NCBI GenBank assembly: GCA_008711295.1
Contig: VUYV01000036.1
Coordinates: 1,637,870 to 1,701,869 of the forward strand
Source: Anarhynchus alexandrinus
Taxonomy: Eukaryota; Chordata; Aves; Charadriiformes; Charadriidae
Direction: 5' to 3'
Length of the DNA stretch: 64,000 nt
In this document: in pieces, positions 1 through 11,867 of the stretch
How the letters are laid out: each line of letters begins with the position of its first letter
Numbering within the stretch: position 1 is the first letter of the stretch
Translations under genes and position numbers: made by a program
Notes under the pieces: model-generated
Told to the model about the DNA's origin: nothing
What the model saw: only the letters and a program-made list of their open reading frames with translations
The model's database searches: none

Positions 1-396
1 CTGTAAGCTGGGTAAGGGAGCTGGGCTTGTTCAGCCTGGGAAAGAGATGGTTTCAGAGGGACCTAACAGCAGCCTCCAGCGCCTATGGGAAAGGTATCAA
101 GGGGACAAAACCAGGCCCTGGGTAGTGGTAAGACCAAAGACGCTGAGCATAAAATGAAACAAAAGAGGTTCAGACTGTATATAAGGAAAAGAACTTCCAC
201 CATGAAGACAGACAGTCAAGCAGAAGAGCAGGTTATCCAGTGCAGTCTCTGTTCTTGAAGGTTTTCAGTACCTGACTGAATATTGAACCAGCAACAGACA
301 ATTTGGTTTGACCCCACAGCTAACCTTGCTTCAAGTAGGAGGTTGGACTGGACACCTCTTGAGGTCTCCTCCAACCCGAATTCTCCTATGATCATG
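1..396 (+). mobile_element. CR1 LINE, 3' part, old copy cut by window edge
   Basis: The stretch reads as the last 400 bases or so of a CR1 non-LTR retrotransposon. It opens in the end of the ORF2-derived region (words like GCTGGGCTTGTTCAGCCTGG) and closes with the typical 3' block GTTGGACTGGACACCTCTTG, CTCCAACCC and a decayed ATTCTATG-type tail near 380-396. It is much more diverged than the copies at 27.2 and 49.5 kb and has no open frame. Its 5' side lies outside the window. Confidence 0.8.
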
Positions 397-939
397 TGAA
401 CATCAGCTGAATGTTGCACCACAGTAAACTATAAAGTGTTACTCTTGTATCTAGTAATACATAGAAAACTGAAAGAAAAAATTAAAGATTAGTACAGGAT
501 TAAAATAAGGTAATATTTAATTTCCACTATTACCAATATAAACAAGCAATAACTACCTCAAAAAGAATCAATAAATCACAAACAGATTATAAAAAGATTC
601 CAAATTAAGGTTACAAAACTATCCTGAGACAGTTCATTTCAAAATCCCACCCACTGCTGTCATTAGGAGGCATGTAAAATTCCTTAGTGAAGAGAACAGT
701 CAATGGAGCAGCACTAGATTAAAAATTTATTTTCCTTGTCTCTTTATTTTTCCACTCTCATAAAAAGAGACACTCTACTATAAAATTCTTTTTAAAACAG
801 ATGGAGACAGGTACAAAACATAGTCACCTGGGAAGCTAAGAATGCGGCAAAGTAATAAATTACAAAATCATAAACTGCTATTAGGCTACTAATTGATAAG
901 CACTGCTAATTCAACCATATAAAGAAATAATTCAACCAT

Positions 940-984
940 ATGTGTGTGTGTGTATATATATATATAAAAATATATATATATAAA
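940..984. repeat. (TG)n(TA)n microsatellite
   Basis: A compound dinucleotide tract: about seven TG units run into TA units, with one interruption of five A. It is probably polymorphic. A 12-base word, ATTCAACCATAT, occurs twice just before it (about 910-921 and 929-940). Confidence 0.9.
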
Positions 985-1609
985 AGCCTGAACAATTTGC
1001 ATTTGCAGAACATTAGAATTTTGCCAAATTCTAAAGTACATATATTTACAAAAAGGAAATCAGCAAGACAAAAGAAATATCATTGAACTGTTAATTCTAA
1101 AACTGTAAGGGTAACTCAGGTGAAACATTCCAGGGAGTGATGACAGGTCAAACCAAGTTCTTTTTTTAGTGTTTTCTATTCTTTAGGTCCACGACATGTT
1201 ACGCTCAGCACATGGGACTTTGAGATTATTCCTTTGAGACAACTAGTAGTCTTCACTCAGCAAAGACCATAGGTACTTTCTCTGGATTTGGGATTCCTCT
1301 CCGGAGGCCAGATAAGAAAAAGTTGGACGTTGACATACCTATTCAGTAAGTACTTTAAGACTCAGTTAAAGTCCAAGCTGCAGGAAGGTTTCATCCAACC
1401 GAGCTGCAAATCCTCACCTGTAACAGCTGACTCCAGGGGCTGGCTCAGTCATCCTGTTTTATTTCAAAACTAAAGACAGCAAAGTTTAGTCAAGTTACAG
1501 CTAACAGTCACTGGACAAGAGCAGAAATTGTCTGAAACTTAAACCTAGAATTTAATCTGGACTTAAACCTAGGATTTCCTAGTCCTAAAAACAGATAAGA
1601 TACCACAAA

Positions 1610-1935
1610 GGTGGGATTTGGTTCACACATTAAGACACCTAAATGCATGTTCATGTCAGTGAGCTACATATCTAAGCTCATGCTACCATCACTGCTCGAT
1701 TCAGTTGCCTGAGCAGATACATTTAGTGACAGCGCCACTAAAGCTGCTCCAGAGTATCAGAGGCATCTACACAAAGACAGAAAATGTGACACGGGACTTA
1801 AAGAAGATCTGCAGTCCTTCGGGGTAGCAGCTAGACACCCAGCCCAAAACATTAGGGTACTCTGTAAGTGTTTCATAGCTGAGACATCCTAACCACATGG
1901 AGACATCTAAATGCACACGTCTACCTTTGTGCACC
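1610..1935. repeat. possible unclassified ancient interspersed repeat
   Basis: Two similar words 268 bases apart, AGACACCTAAATGCATGT at 1633-1650 and AGACATCTAAATGCACACGT at 1901-1920, sit in a stretch that is less AT-rich than its surroundings. Such '(C)CTAAATGC' words are common in old avian and reptilian repeats, but I cannot assign a family, and the stretch could be unique sequence. Confidence 0.25.
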
Positions 1936-3075
1936 AAACAGATTTCTGTTGAAAGCAAGCTTGCTAAAAGAAAGCACTAAAGAAATGTTACCATATGACA
2001 TACCAAATACAAAGCTTAAGAAACAGAACAGTGCCAAGCATCTAAATAAGTATAAGAATCTCTTTGGGGAGCCAATTCAACATCAAAGTAACTTGTTTTG
2101 TAAATATTAATTTATTTTACATATACAGAAAACAAAGGTTTAATATCTGAAATAAATGCATTCAAATTAACAGGAGAAATTATTTACAATATTTAAAAAG
2201 TGGTGCTTCAGAGAATTTTTCTGACATAAAAATGGATCTGAAGAAACAAGTGCAAGGGGAAGCACAAGGACAAATGCTAAAATGTTTTATATTTACGGTG
2301 AATACACACTATTAGGAGACATAACAAAAATAAAATGTAGCTTATCTATTAGAAAAAAATGCTGTTCATCATAATAGTTACCCTCTAAATTTATCAAAGA
2401 CTCTGGATCAGTTAAGGTACTGTTGAACTCATATTTTAAAGGCCTTTATTTTTAAGAAGATTTCTGTTAAATTGTATTATTACTAGGAATATAATTCCAT
2501 CACACAGAAATAAAAATTTTAAAATCAGATAATACATAAATATACAAAGAGGATTTTATCAATATTCATTAATTTTTAACAGAAAGGTTTAAAGTAATCA
2601 TTAAAGGTGTTAAATTTATTCAGATTAAATCTTTGAAATCATTAGTCAACTCTGAGTCAATTAGGCCTACTGTGCCTACACTTGTGTATATACAAGTAAA
2701 GCCAAGCAGTATACAATAAATGTAAGAAAGCTGTAAAAATAAGCACCAGATTTTACTTTGATCAGATAATGACTCTTTTAATTAAATATGAAACTAAATC
2801 TGTCCTATAAGAATTCGTACCGATAAATTATGAAGTTTAAAAATAAACATTTTAATTTCTGCCAGCCACTCATGGCCTTTAAAGCACACGGAAGCTATCC
2901 AGCTCTTAAAAGACAGGCATTAGTTTCCTAACTTGCAAGCTCTACACACACATTATGTCTTGACTGTAAAATTCATAGTGCTTATTTTAAACATGTCCTG
3001 AAAGAACTTTCTTTGCTGCCATTTTCCCTGTGTATGCAAGCACCAACATATTGTTCTCCATTAAGAGAAACAGCA

Positions 3076-3081
3076 TTTATT
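3076..3081 (-). promoter_or_regulatory. candidate MEI4 polyadenylation signal (AATAAA)
   Basis: This is the first AATAAA hexamer downstream of the MEI4 stop codon, about 195 bases beyond it. Other hexamers follow at 2445-2450 and 2111-2116, and any of them could be used. The hexamer is common in AT-rich DNA, so this is only a candidate. Confidence 0.3.
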
Positions 3082-3274
3082 CAAAACGGCACCTGGATTA
3101 TTACATCTTTTCTATATTTAAAATTGGAAATAAATTGTATTATTTCTGAAACTGCTGTAGAGCATAGTCGTTTAAAGTAAATGTTTTCCAATAACAACAA
3201 TTTTCCTGTCTGGCTCAAAAATTTTCCAATTCAATCCCACAACAAATGCACTGTTAAAAATTAGGCTGCTTGTT

Positions 3275-3526
3275 TTAATCCATTTGTATTTGAGCCGAGT
3301 TCAAAAGAACGCTCACTCTCCATAAATATAAAGAAAACAAAGGGAATTCATCTGAGAGGTGAAGAATAATTTGATCAAGGTTCTTCAGAAATTTGTTTTT
3401 TTCTTCTCCATCATAGTCTGAGCTTGAAACATTACTGTCTTCTGTCTCATTTTGAAGAAGTTGTTCCAGAATCATGCACAAAGGAAAAATATTCTCATAC
3501 TGGGTAATGTCATACATGGCCTGGAT
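3275..3526 (-). CDS. MEI4: MEI4, last coding exon (C-terminal 83 residues and stop)
   Basis: This is the C-terminal exon of MEI4, a meiosis-specific chromosome-axis protein that acts with REC114 and IHO1 to allow SPO11 to make programmed double-strand breaks. The minus strand shows a good acceptor (pyrimidine tract, then CCCCAG) just before ATC CAG GCC, then 83 codons and TAA at 3275-3277. Recognisable words are DITQYENIFPL, ILEQLLQNETED, LHLSDEFPLFSLYLWRV and LLNSAQI. As I remember it, mammalian MEI4 ends with closely similar words (RYENIF, LEQLLQKETE, QLSDAFPLF, YLWRVGILLSSAQIE). The preceding exon ends on a full codon and this one begins in phase 0, so the frame continues. No signal peptide or membrane segment is expected, since the protein is nuclear. 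The exon is intact. Confidence 0.88.
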   Translation of the reverse strand: MQAMYDITQYENIFPLCMILEQLLQNETEDSNVSSSDYDGEEKNKFLKNLDQIILHLSDEFPLFSLYLWRVSVLLNSAQIQMD

Positions 3527-6243
3527 CTGGGGAAAAAGAAAAATCGATACATAAGCACAGAGTGAAAATGCTTTTTTGGGTTTTCTCTACCTAATTATCC
3601 ATAGGCTGTGACATACAGTAATGATCTACAGATAAACAACAACAACAGCAAAAGCTTTTGTTTGTTTTAGGTATACAATTAAAATTGGTGGATTTCTGTT
3701 TTCTGAGAAATAAATTAACAAGTGAAAAAAAAGACATTTTTTACTCTCAAATATAGACAATCATCTATTCAAGTAATACCTCTCGAAAGCAAGTAAAAAG
3801 TCCGAATTCTCAATCTCAATAGAAAATCCACAAGCCAGTACTACATATCTGAGTCAGTTACAAAGCGGAAGTGTCAGTTTGTCAAATAAGCTCACTGACC
3901 AAACTTCAAATCATTAAAAGCCTTACAGCTTTTATAATTTATAAATCTACCTGTCCTGTGTTTGGAAACTGCAATTTCAAAATGAAGCTTTCAGAATCTC
4001 TGCTGTACATAGGGAAAAACTGGTAAGATAAAAACTTAAACCTCTGGAATGAAATTCTGTGTCCTCTTTAACAGCAAAATCTATCCATAATATGAGATGA
4101 CCCTGTTCTGAAAAAGGTTGCAATTACAGTAGTTAGATGATCCGAACTGAAATGTAAAATCAGTAGCTGCTAGAAAATTAGTTACATATTTTAGAAAATG
4201 GACTGATTGCTACAGAGAGCCTAAACAACTGTTTAGAAACAAAGCCAGATGGGTCTGGGCTTCGACACAGGTCTATCAATCAGTAACAAATAATTTTACC
4301 CACCCTAAACCGCATACTGCTAGACTTTCCAAAGAGTGAAATTTATTACATAATAGTTGTCTTTACAATGTAAGTCTTTTCCATTCCACTAGAATGTAAC
4401 CAAAAGACAGCAGTTTACCTTGCTCAGGTAGGGCTGCTACTATCTACCTCTGCAGTAGATGGTGGCTCAGGGATTGCTCACTTTGTCTTTCTCAGCTAGT
4501 AATTCTTAAGCCTAAAATCTGTGCTCGAAGCTCCCTAGGGTAACATCTTTCAGTTGACCTCCCACCTCAGGGACAACACTAAGACACCATAGCCATCCTA
4601 TTGTGAAGCCTCAATGTAGTAGCCATTTTGCTGAATTTTCTAGACATCTTGAAAATTAGGTTAATTGCTGGAAAATATTATCCCTAGCCTTGCATGCTCC
4701 AGTTCTGTCTCTCTGAAACCTGGTAAGAAAAATCTGCAGTTCAAAAGCTGCTGCTAAGAATTCATTATTGGCATTCTTATCACAACAGACAGCAAAAAAT
4801 ATAAAAGGACACTATTAAGCATTTGCATAGTTTTAAAGTCCAATTAAATTAAATTTTGTAATTAGGGAAAAACCTCCTTCTAAAGCAGCGTTAACATGAC
4901 AGTCTGTTTCTTCAAATACCAAGCATCTGACTCGAGGACAACCGTGCCTATACACTGGTTGTTTTGACTAGCAACTAATACTGGGGAGGTAAATGTATTT
5001 ATTTTGCTTATTAGACTAAACTACAGCTTTCTGAGTTGAGAAAATAACTGGTGGTAATGACTTCCTGACTTTCTAGGGAATAGGTTATTCTAAAGGCCTA
5101 CAAAGTCCGCTCTTAAGGCTTTCAGTGTAGCAGTCATCTGACCAAAGGCAGGCATCAACAGGCTGAGATAGTTGTCCTCGGTTCCTCTTTTAGTCAGAGG
5201 GAAGCGGGGGGGTGAGACTCGGTTGCTTGAATGTAGATATCTATTGCCATTTTGGATGCCCAAGGGTATCCAAGGCATGTGCATGAATAGAGATTTATAT
5301 GAGAGTCAGCAGCTGTAAGCCAGGAGTACCACCTTAGGGCATCCAGTGTGGTATTAGATGTCCGAGTTTTTGGCAACGGAGTAGTTCCCAGGGTCTTTCA
5401 GAATGTAATTCATCCCATTTTAAACTAGATCCTCAGATGTACCATGTCCTGAAACTCTTTTACAGTGACAAAATATGATTGTGCCCAGAAAAATGACTAT
5501 GTAGAAACACAAATTGAAGTTCTACGCTTTTAGTTCCTGTAATTTGGATATTACAAGTACAATGTTACAAGCAAAACCTTTGTTTGATTCTTAAGTGTTG
5601 GTCTTGTAAATTCACTCAGACCTTCCTTTTGCATGAGGAATCAATAGAAAATGTTTTAGAAAGGCAAATTATGTCACTTCACTTACCCCTGTAACCTCAG
5701 GCTCTTCCAAGCAGTTGAGCAATTGTGTTACTTTCAGTGGGTCTTGAAAAGTGCAACTAATTGCAACTTAGTAAACTATCTAATTGATTATGGATAATAG
5801 AAACCACAAGCTAACTAATTGTCTTTCCTCTGCAAATACTACTGCACTAAAGGAAAATGATTTTAGCCACACAGAACTGACTTTGAACAGAAAGGCTAAG
5901 TCTGATGGCAAGGAGAAAATATTTTTTTGAGGTAATTGCTTTTCAGGGGACAAATGCACCTTGAAATATTGTTTTATAAAACGAAGGCGGGGAGGGGGAA
6001 CCAGTCTAGAACATTTTCTGGCTCAAGGCTTACTAACCTTTCCAACCCATTTAATAATCCAAACTAAACGTGTCTCCATTTCTTTTGTTAGATGTCTTTT
6101 GTAGCACTAATTGATGCAATTACTATCAATGCAAATTTATGCCACAGAATTTGTGGAGGAACACCTTTTACTGTTACCTAGCGGCACACAGTCAGATAAC
6201 AGACCTATTCATTTTGCTCACCAATGTGTGTAAGCGTGCAGCA

Positions 6244-6272
6244 GTGTATGTACGTGTACACACGTACGCACA
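6244..6272. repeat. alternating purine-pyrimidine tract with 8-bp inverted repeat
   Basis: Twenty-nine consecutive bases alternate strictly between purine and pyrimidine. Inside lies GTACGTGT, two bases, then ACACGTAC, an 8-bp inverted repeat. Such tracts can adopt Z-DNA or a small cruciform under supercoiling. Function is unknown. Confidence 0.7.
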
Positions 6273-9200
6273 GCTAGTCCAGAAGGTTCAGAAGGCATGT
6301 CTGTAAAGCAAACCTTATATATAGACTACAATTCCAGAATACATTAATGCCGACTTTAAATAACTTTAACACTAACTCTGTTTTTCAGAAAGAATTTTAA
6401 GATATTCATTCTTTTTACGGATCAGATGGGTGTGCAACATAGGTTTTGGATGCCATTTTTTTTTGTGAGATCAGTCCTTGCTGATTTTTCCTCACCAAGT
6501 ATTTGGAAATGTGTTTCTTAGCAGTAATATGCACTTTGCATGCACCTCAGTTTTGAATTTAACTTTTGAAATTATTTTCTTACTATGATTTCTCTATCCA
6601 AACAAACATTTCAAAGTTAAATCATTTTTTAAAGTAATTAATTATATAAGATAGATCTTTACATAAGATGGAAACAAGGAGTACAAGGATCCCCTGGCTG
6701 GATTTGATGATCTGCTCATCAGAATTCATATATTTACATCACCAAGTTCAGAGTGCAGGAAGTGTCAAAGCTTTTGACTGAAATTAATTCTCTAAGCTTC
6801 TCCTACATTACAGGGTGACCACCTGGAATAGCACACATATTTGCTACATAATCTGAAAGCAGGGAAGAAGTTCTCTAACCTGCCTTCTTTACAATGCTAG
6901 CATAAAAACCAGTACTAATACGCTAAAGGAAACCGCTCAAAAATGTAGGCAGCAATGACAGTCCGAATGCTAAAAAGCCATCTGTGTTCCAGGTCCCTGA
7001 GGCTTCATTATACTTGGTCTTTGCAAAGCAGCAGATCAGATGGCCCTGCATCAAATTCCAAACCACTGCTTTCTTACTGGACAGATCTGGAGTTGGGGTC
7101 TTCAGCAAAATTTCAGACAAAAAGTAGGGATCTGAAAGCACGGAATTATTTGAAGTAACCTTCACAGAATGGTGGATGTAATTTCTGTAGGTTATTCAAC
7201 CAGATTCAGAAAGAAATCCCAAGTGATATTCCACACGCAATTTTTGCACTTAGAATATTGTTTTCATGTCTTAGTGGTTCATGCACATTTATATCATTTA
7301 TTCAAATGCTCTCAATAACAGCAATATAAAACAAGAACAGGAGAATAAATATTAGCTTTGAAGAAATTCTCTATAATTCTTACGCCGTTTACCAGCCACA
7401 ACTCATATTTCTAGTGATGCAGTCTGCTGGGGCTGGAATTTTCACATGCAGAAGACTGATGCTACTTTCTGAGCATAGGCAACTAACTTTTATTACTTTT
7501 ACGTCTCAGAGGACCTAAAGAATGAAGACAATACTTTAACAGTGCAAATACAAATTAGATTAAAAGAAAGAGATTATGGCAACTATTATTTGCTTCCATG
7601 TAACTCAGATACTTATGTAGGCTATGGACAAAGCATCAGCAACACCTGTATGCTTTCTGGAATAAGCCAGAAACAGCTCTAACTCAGGAAAATTTCTTTT
7701 TGGTTTAGAATGGAATGTTGAAATGCTGAAATTTCTGACAAATTCAAAACAATTAAAACTAATCTAGAAGCACCATTACATCTGATTAATGACAAAAAGC
7801 TTTCCTCCTTTTCTATCCCTATAATTTAGTTAATGCCTGTTTAGGCTTTTTTAGTCCTATGAAAACACCAAGTTTAAATGTATATTGCAACAAATAATTA
7901 TACACAACATAATGTTATATAAAATACTGACATACTGATACAAATTTGAATCAAACTGGAAAGATGAGTGTTTATACACCTCTGCTGTTTAGAAAATGAT
8001 AACATTGACACTTCTAGAAGATGGCTATTTTAGCAGAAAAGTGTTCCAACCAAATCTCCTCAATCCATCACATTCTAACAGTTTGGCTTGTAAATTCTTT
8101 CTTGCAACTTTTGTGACTTCCATTTCTTGGCAAACTTTTACTGTTCAGCAGGGATATAATTTTTATGCTAGCAAGGTGTCTCTTCTATATCCCAAGAAAT
8201 ACTATTTCAAGTTTCACTGAAATATCAAGTGCTAAAATTTCTTATTTTTCTTCTTTTACATGCATATTTTTCAGAGAAACATAAAGGGAAGATGAAATAA
8301 ACAACAGGAACTTCTAAAGCCTGGCTAATATTGCCTTTCAACGGAAGCAGAGGCAGTAGGACATGCAGCACCATCAGCTGCTGGGCTGCGATCGCTTACT
8401 TAAGGAGGATGGAGGACAGAACAGAACCAAATCTGCCCTCTAGCCATTTCCAGCAAAAATCCCCCATTGCTCATCCCCTCATTAGGGAAGCAAACAGAGC
8501 CAAAGCTCCTAGAAACTCTTTAGAGCAGGTAGAAGCAAGCAAAGAGCATATATCTACCTTGAAACAGCCTATCACCAACCAACGCATCATCTGTTGCAAG
8601 AAAACAGTCCCAGCACCCCTTGCTTCCTTGCAGAAGGCTACAGGTACATGCGCAGACTGAATTCCTGGCAAGAAAATTACGATTCATGGCCTAGGAGGCC
8701 ACAGAATGAGTGTAAGCTAATGTCTCGTGTAACACAGAACATGGGACATACCCAAACTACTTCAAACTGTTTGAATTGGAGCATGCCTGTTAGAAAAAGT
8801 CTTGATTTACACGTTTCTAGAGAGACACAATCCTGGATATGCTGTTTTACGGTCAAGTACTCCAACCTTTTTTTAAAATTTATTTGCTACCTTGACTTTC
8901 TGTAAGTAGGAGGGGTTGCTCCATCTAGAACTAAGAGGAAGTTTTCAGTAAAATCAACACTGTTTTACTCTACCAGTCCAGTCTGAGTCAGAGGTTAATG
9001 GAAATATGTTTCAAGAATGATTGAATTGTTTCCTCGGGTGTCAATACATTCTCATTTTATGAACAAAGAAGATTAATTCTCACAGAGAATTCTGTTCTTG
9101 ACCCTTTGTTTTTCCTTTGGGAAATCCCTATCCAGGCTAATCATTGCTGCGTTCAAGGCCTAAACACAAGACAAACATTTTTCATAGTGCGGCATGTACA

Positions 9201-11808
9201 TTTGGATAATAGGCCTTTTACTTCTAAACAACACAAAGTCTTTTAACTGGATGTTCCACAAGCTTATAAATAACCTCTGTGTGGATCATTAAAATTTACA
9301 AAACCAACAATATCCATCATATAAGAAAGCACACAGAAGGATAAAAGAGGTTATCTCTAATTGCTGTTTAGTGTTTAAATAGCATGCTGATAAGCATCTC
9401 TAAAATATTTAAGGCAGGCATACATGAAAGGCTTTATTAGAAATCTTTTTGTTCTGATCTTAATACTATTGCGTTTGGTTAAAAGGTAATTACCTTAAAA
9501 ATCACCATGACTTAGGATTCAGTTTTTAGCTGATTAGCATTTCTCTTTAATTACTTTTTGTTTTGTGATTTTGAAATGCATATTTCCCTAACATCCCTCC
9601 CAGTAATCATAATCCTCATTAACCACGTCGGTATTCACCTGCCAAGAAAGTTCAAACTGAATTACACTCTCTTTTAGCATCTGAAGCAAAATTCACACCA
9701 GCTACAATTCCTTATTTAAATTTATACCACCCCTCACCCTCCCCCAAACTTTTAAAGTATTTTGATCTTTTATTCAACGGGATCAGAAATTCTCATTGTG
9801 TTGTCTTCATTCACGCTAACACTTTCTTCTCAAGTAGCTCCTTAGGATCCAACAATTCTGCTTACAGATCAAGACCAAACATGCCTGCAGAAAGGGTCAA
9901 GGAATTACTAACATTTGTGAAAGTTAAATTCCAGAGGAGGGACCATCAGCTAAACTCTCAGAACAAATGAATCTGCAGCTACAGTGTGTGCAGTGACTTC
10001 AATCCTGAGCCTGATTTTGTCAACAACACTTTAGATGTCCCAGCCAGCCTCATGCTAGAAAGGTTTCAGAAGTAATAGAAAAAAATCTTGCAAAAATGAT
10101 GTCTGCCCAGACATGATAATTTGGCATACCCTGGAAAATACTTCTGATGATAGAATTTAAAGTGCTTGTTCTCTTTGCTGTCACCCAAGGGGAAGATGCT
10201 TATCCTGGAGATGTCTATGCATCGTGCTTCTTCCACATATCATTTAACAGGGTGATCTGTTACTAGCCCTTAATATGACACACTGAATTACAAGAAATTC
10301 CCAAGCAATTTCAAGCAATATTATTCTTATCTAATAATATGATTTCCACAACATATTGTAAGAAATTAAATATAGCAGCAGTAGAGCATTCAAGTCTCCA
10401 TTTTAGAGTAAGAATCATAACAATTGCCTTGCAAGTGACATAACAAAGACAAAGAAAGGTTTAAAAAGTAAATTCTAATCCCTGTTATCCTGTTAAAGGA
10501 TATCCTAAAATATGAGCTACTAAGAAATCTCCTTTAGAGAGGACAACCAAAAAATGAATGTATGAACCTTCTTGGAATAACAGGAATTTAGAAACCTACT
10601 GTACTCCAAACTACAAAGCATAAGCTTCAACTGTCATTTCATATAAATATAATGTTTTCACAAACTAGTTGCCTAAAATGGATGAATATTTCCCTTAGAT
10701 ATGCTTATGAAACAAGACGAAAAATATTGGGTTTCAATTATTCTAGCATCTGCCTAAAATACCAGCTTTCCACTACAATCATGTCACCAAATCCCATAAC
10801 CTCCTCCCAACTTTCAGAGAATACTATCACAATCTTCCAAATTTTAACAGGAAGATTCAAGAGGCATGGTAGAATATCATAATTTCATGAAAATTACACA
10901 GGATAGACAAGCAGTGCTACTTTCTTCTTTAATGTATTTAAAACTATGTGGAATATGTATGTAGCATAAATCTTGAATGGATTAACAGAGTCCAACAATA
11001 TGAAAATGACGTTGCTTATTCAGCTTAAATATGTGAGAAATTACAGAAGCAAAATATTTAATTGAAAATCATACAAGATATAAAATATCATGAGTATACC
11101 ACAGCGTATCTAAAAGTTTATATACATGCTGTAAAGCTTAATTTTAGAAGCAATTAGTCCTTTGACTAAAATATGACAAAACAGAAAATGGAACAGATTG
11201 CTTCCTACAATCTTTTTAGGCTTTACAGAAACTAAATGGATATGACTGTGAGCAAATATGGTTTCTCTTTCAAATTTTACTTTTCCACTTGGAAAACCCC
11301 AAACCAGTAGTTTTCTAGACGTTATCACATTTTTAATTTGTTTGTTTTTATTTTTAAATGCTACAGCAGCACAGTAGTGTAAAAAGACAGGTTTTTAAGA
11401 GCTTCAGAGCAGCAGTTCAGAACTTGTGAGTGTCACAATGAAACCGGTGCTGGAAAGTAGTGATATGCAGTTGAAGACTGGCCCTTGAAAATTCACCATG
11501 CCAGGAGTAACTGTAAAGACAGTTACATTGAGAAAGATCCTTTTGAAACCAAAAATCTTCTTCTGCAGCTTGTGTGAAAATTGCAGCATCCTGACAGAAC
11601 ACAAAAAAGCAAAATAAACTTGAAAGGGATTAAACTATAAATTGACTGTCAGAAGCCAACTAGTTTTTCTTTCAATTTTTGAAGCAGAAAAGAATGTAAA
11701 AACATACAGGAAGGATTAGGTACAGGAAAATGCTTATAATTCTAAAAGTTACGCTAGGATCTGAAACAAATAATGGAAGAATTATTGAAGAAAGCTCTGT
11801 GGTCTGAG

Positions 11809-11867
11809 CATCATCATCATCATCATTATTATTATTACTGTTGTTATTATTATTATTATTATTATTG
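11809..11867. repeat. (CAT)n(ATT)n trinucleotide microsatellite
   Basis: A run of CAT units passes into ATT units, with an interruption (ACTGTTGTT) in the middle. Read on the minus strand it encodes Asp and Asn runs in a spurious open frame; it is not a gene. Confidence 0.92.

Larger units (their letters stand above)
397..3274. other. MEI4 3' UTR and downstream flank; no other gene seen
   Basis: This AT-rich stretch lies downstream of the MEI4 stop codon on the minus strand. The part next to 3274 must be 3' UTR, but where the transcript ends cannot be fixed by eye. AATAAA hexamers on the minus strand occur at 3076-3081, 2445-2450 and 2111-2116. The other contents are a dinucleotide repeat at 940-984 and a possible ancient repeat at 1610-1935. 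Open frames here are short and unconvincing. Confidence 0.6.

Noticed and set aside
8331..8905. Two overlapping plus-strand frames (109 and 103 codons) in a locally GC-richer patch
   Set aside because: No similarity to any protein I know, with overlapping open frames on both strands. More likely a compositional patch or an old unrecognised repeat.
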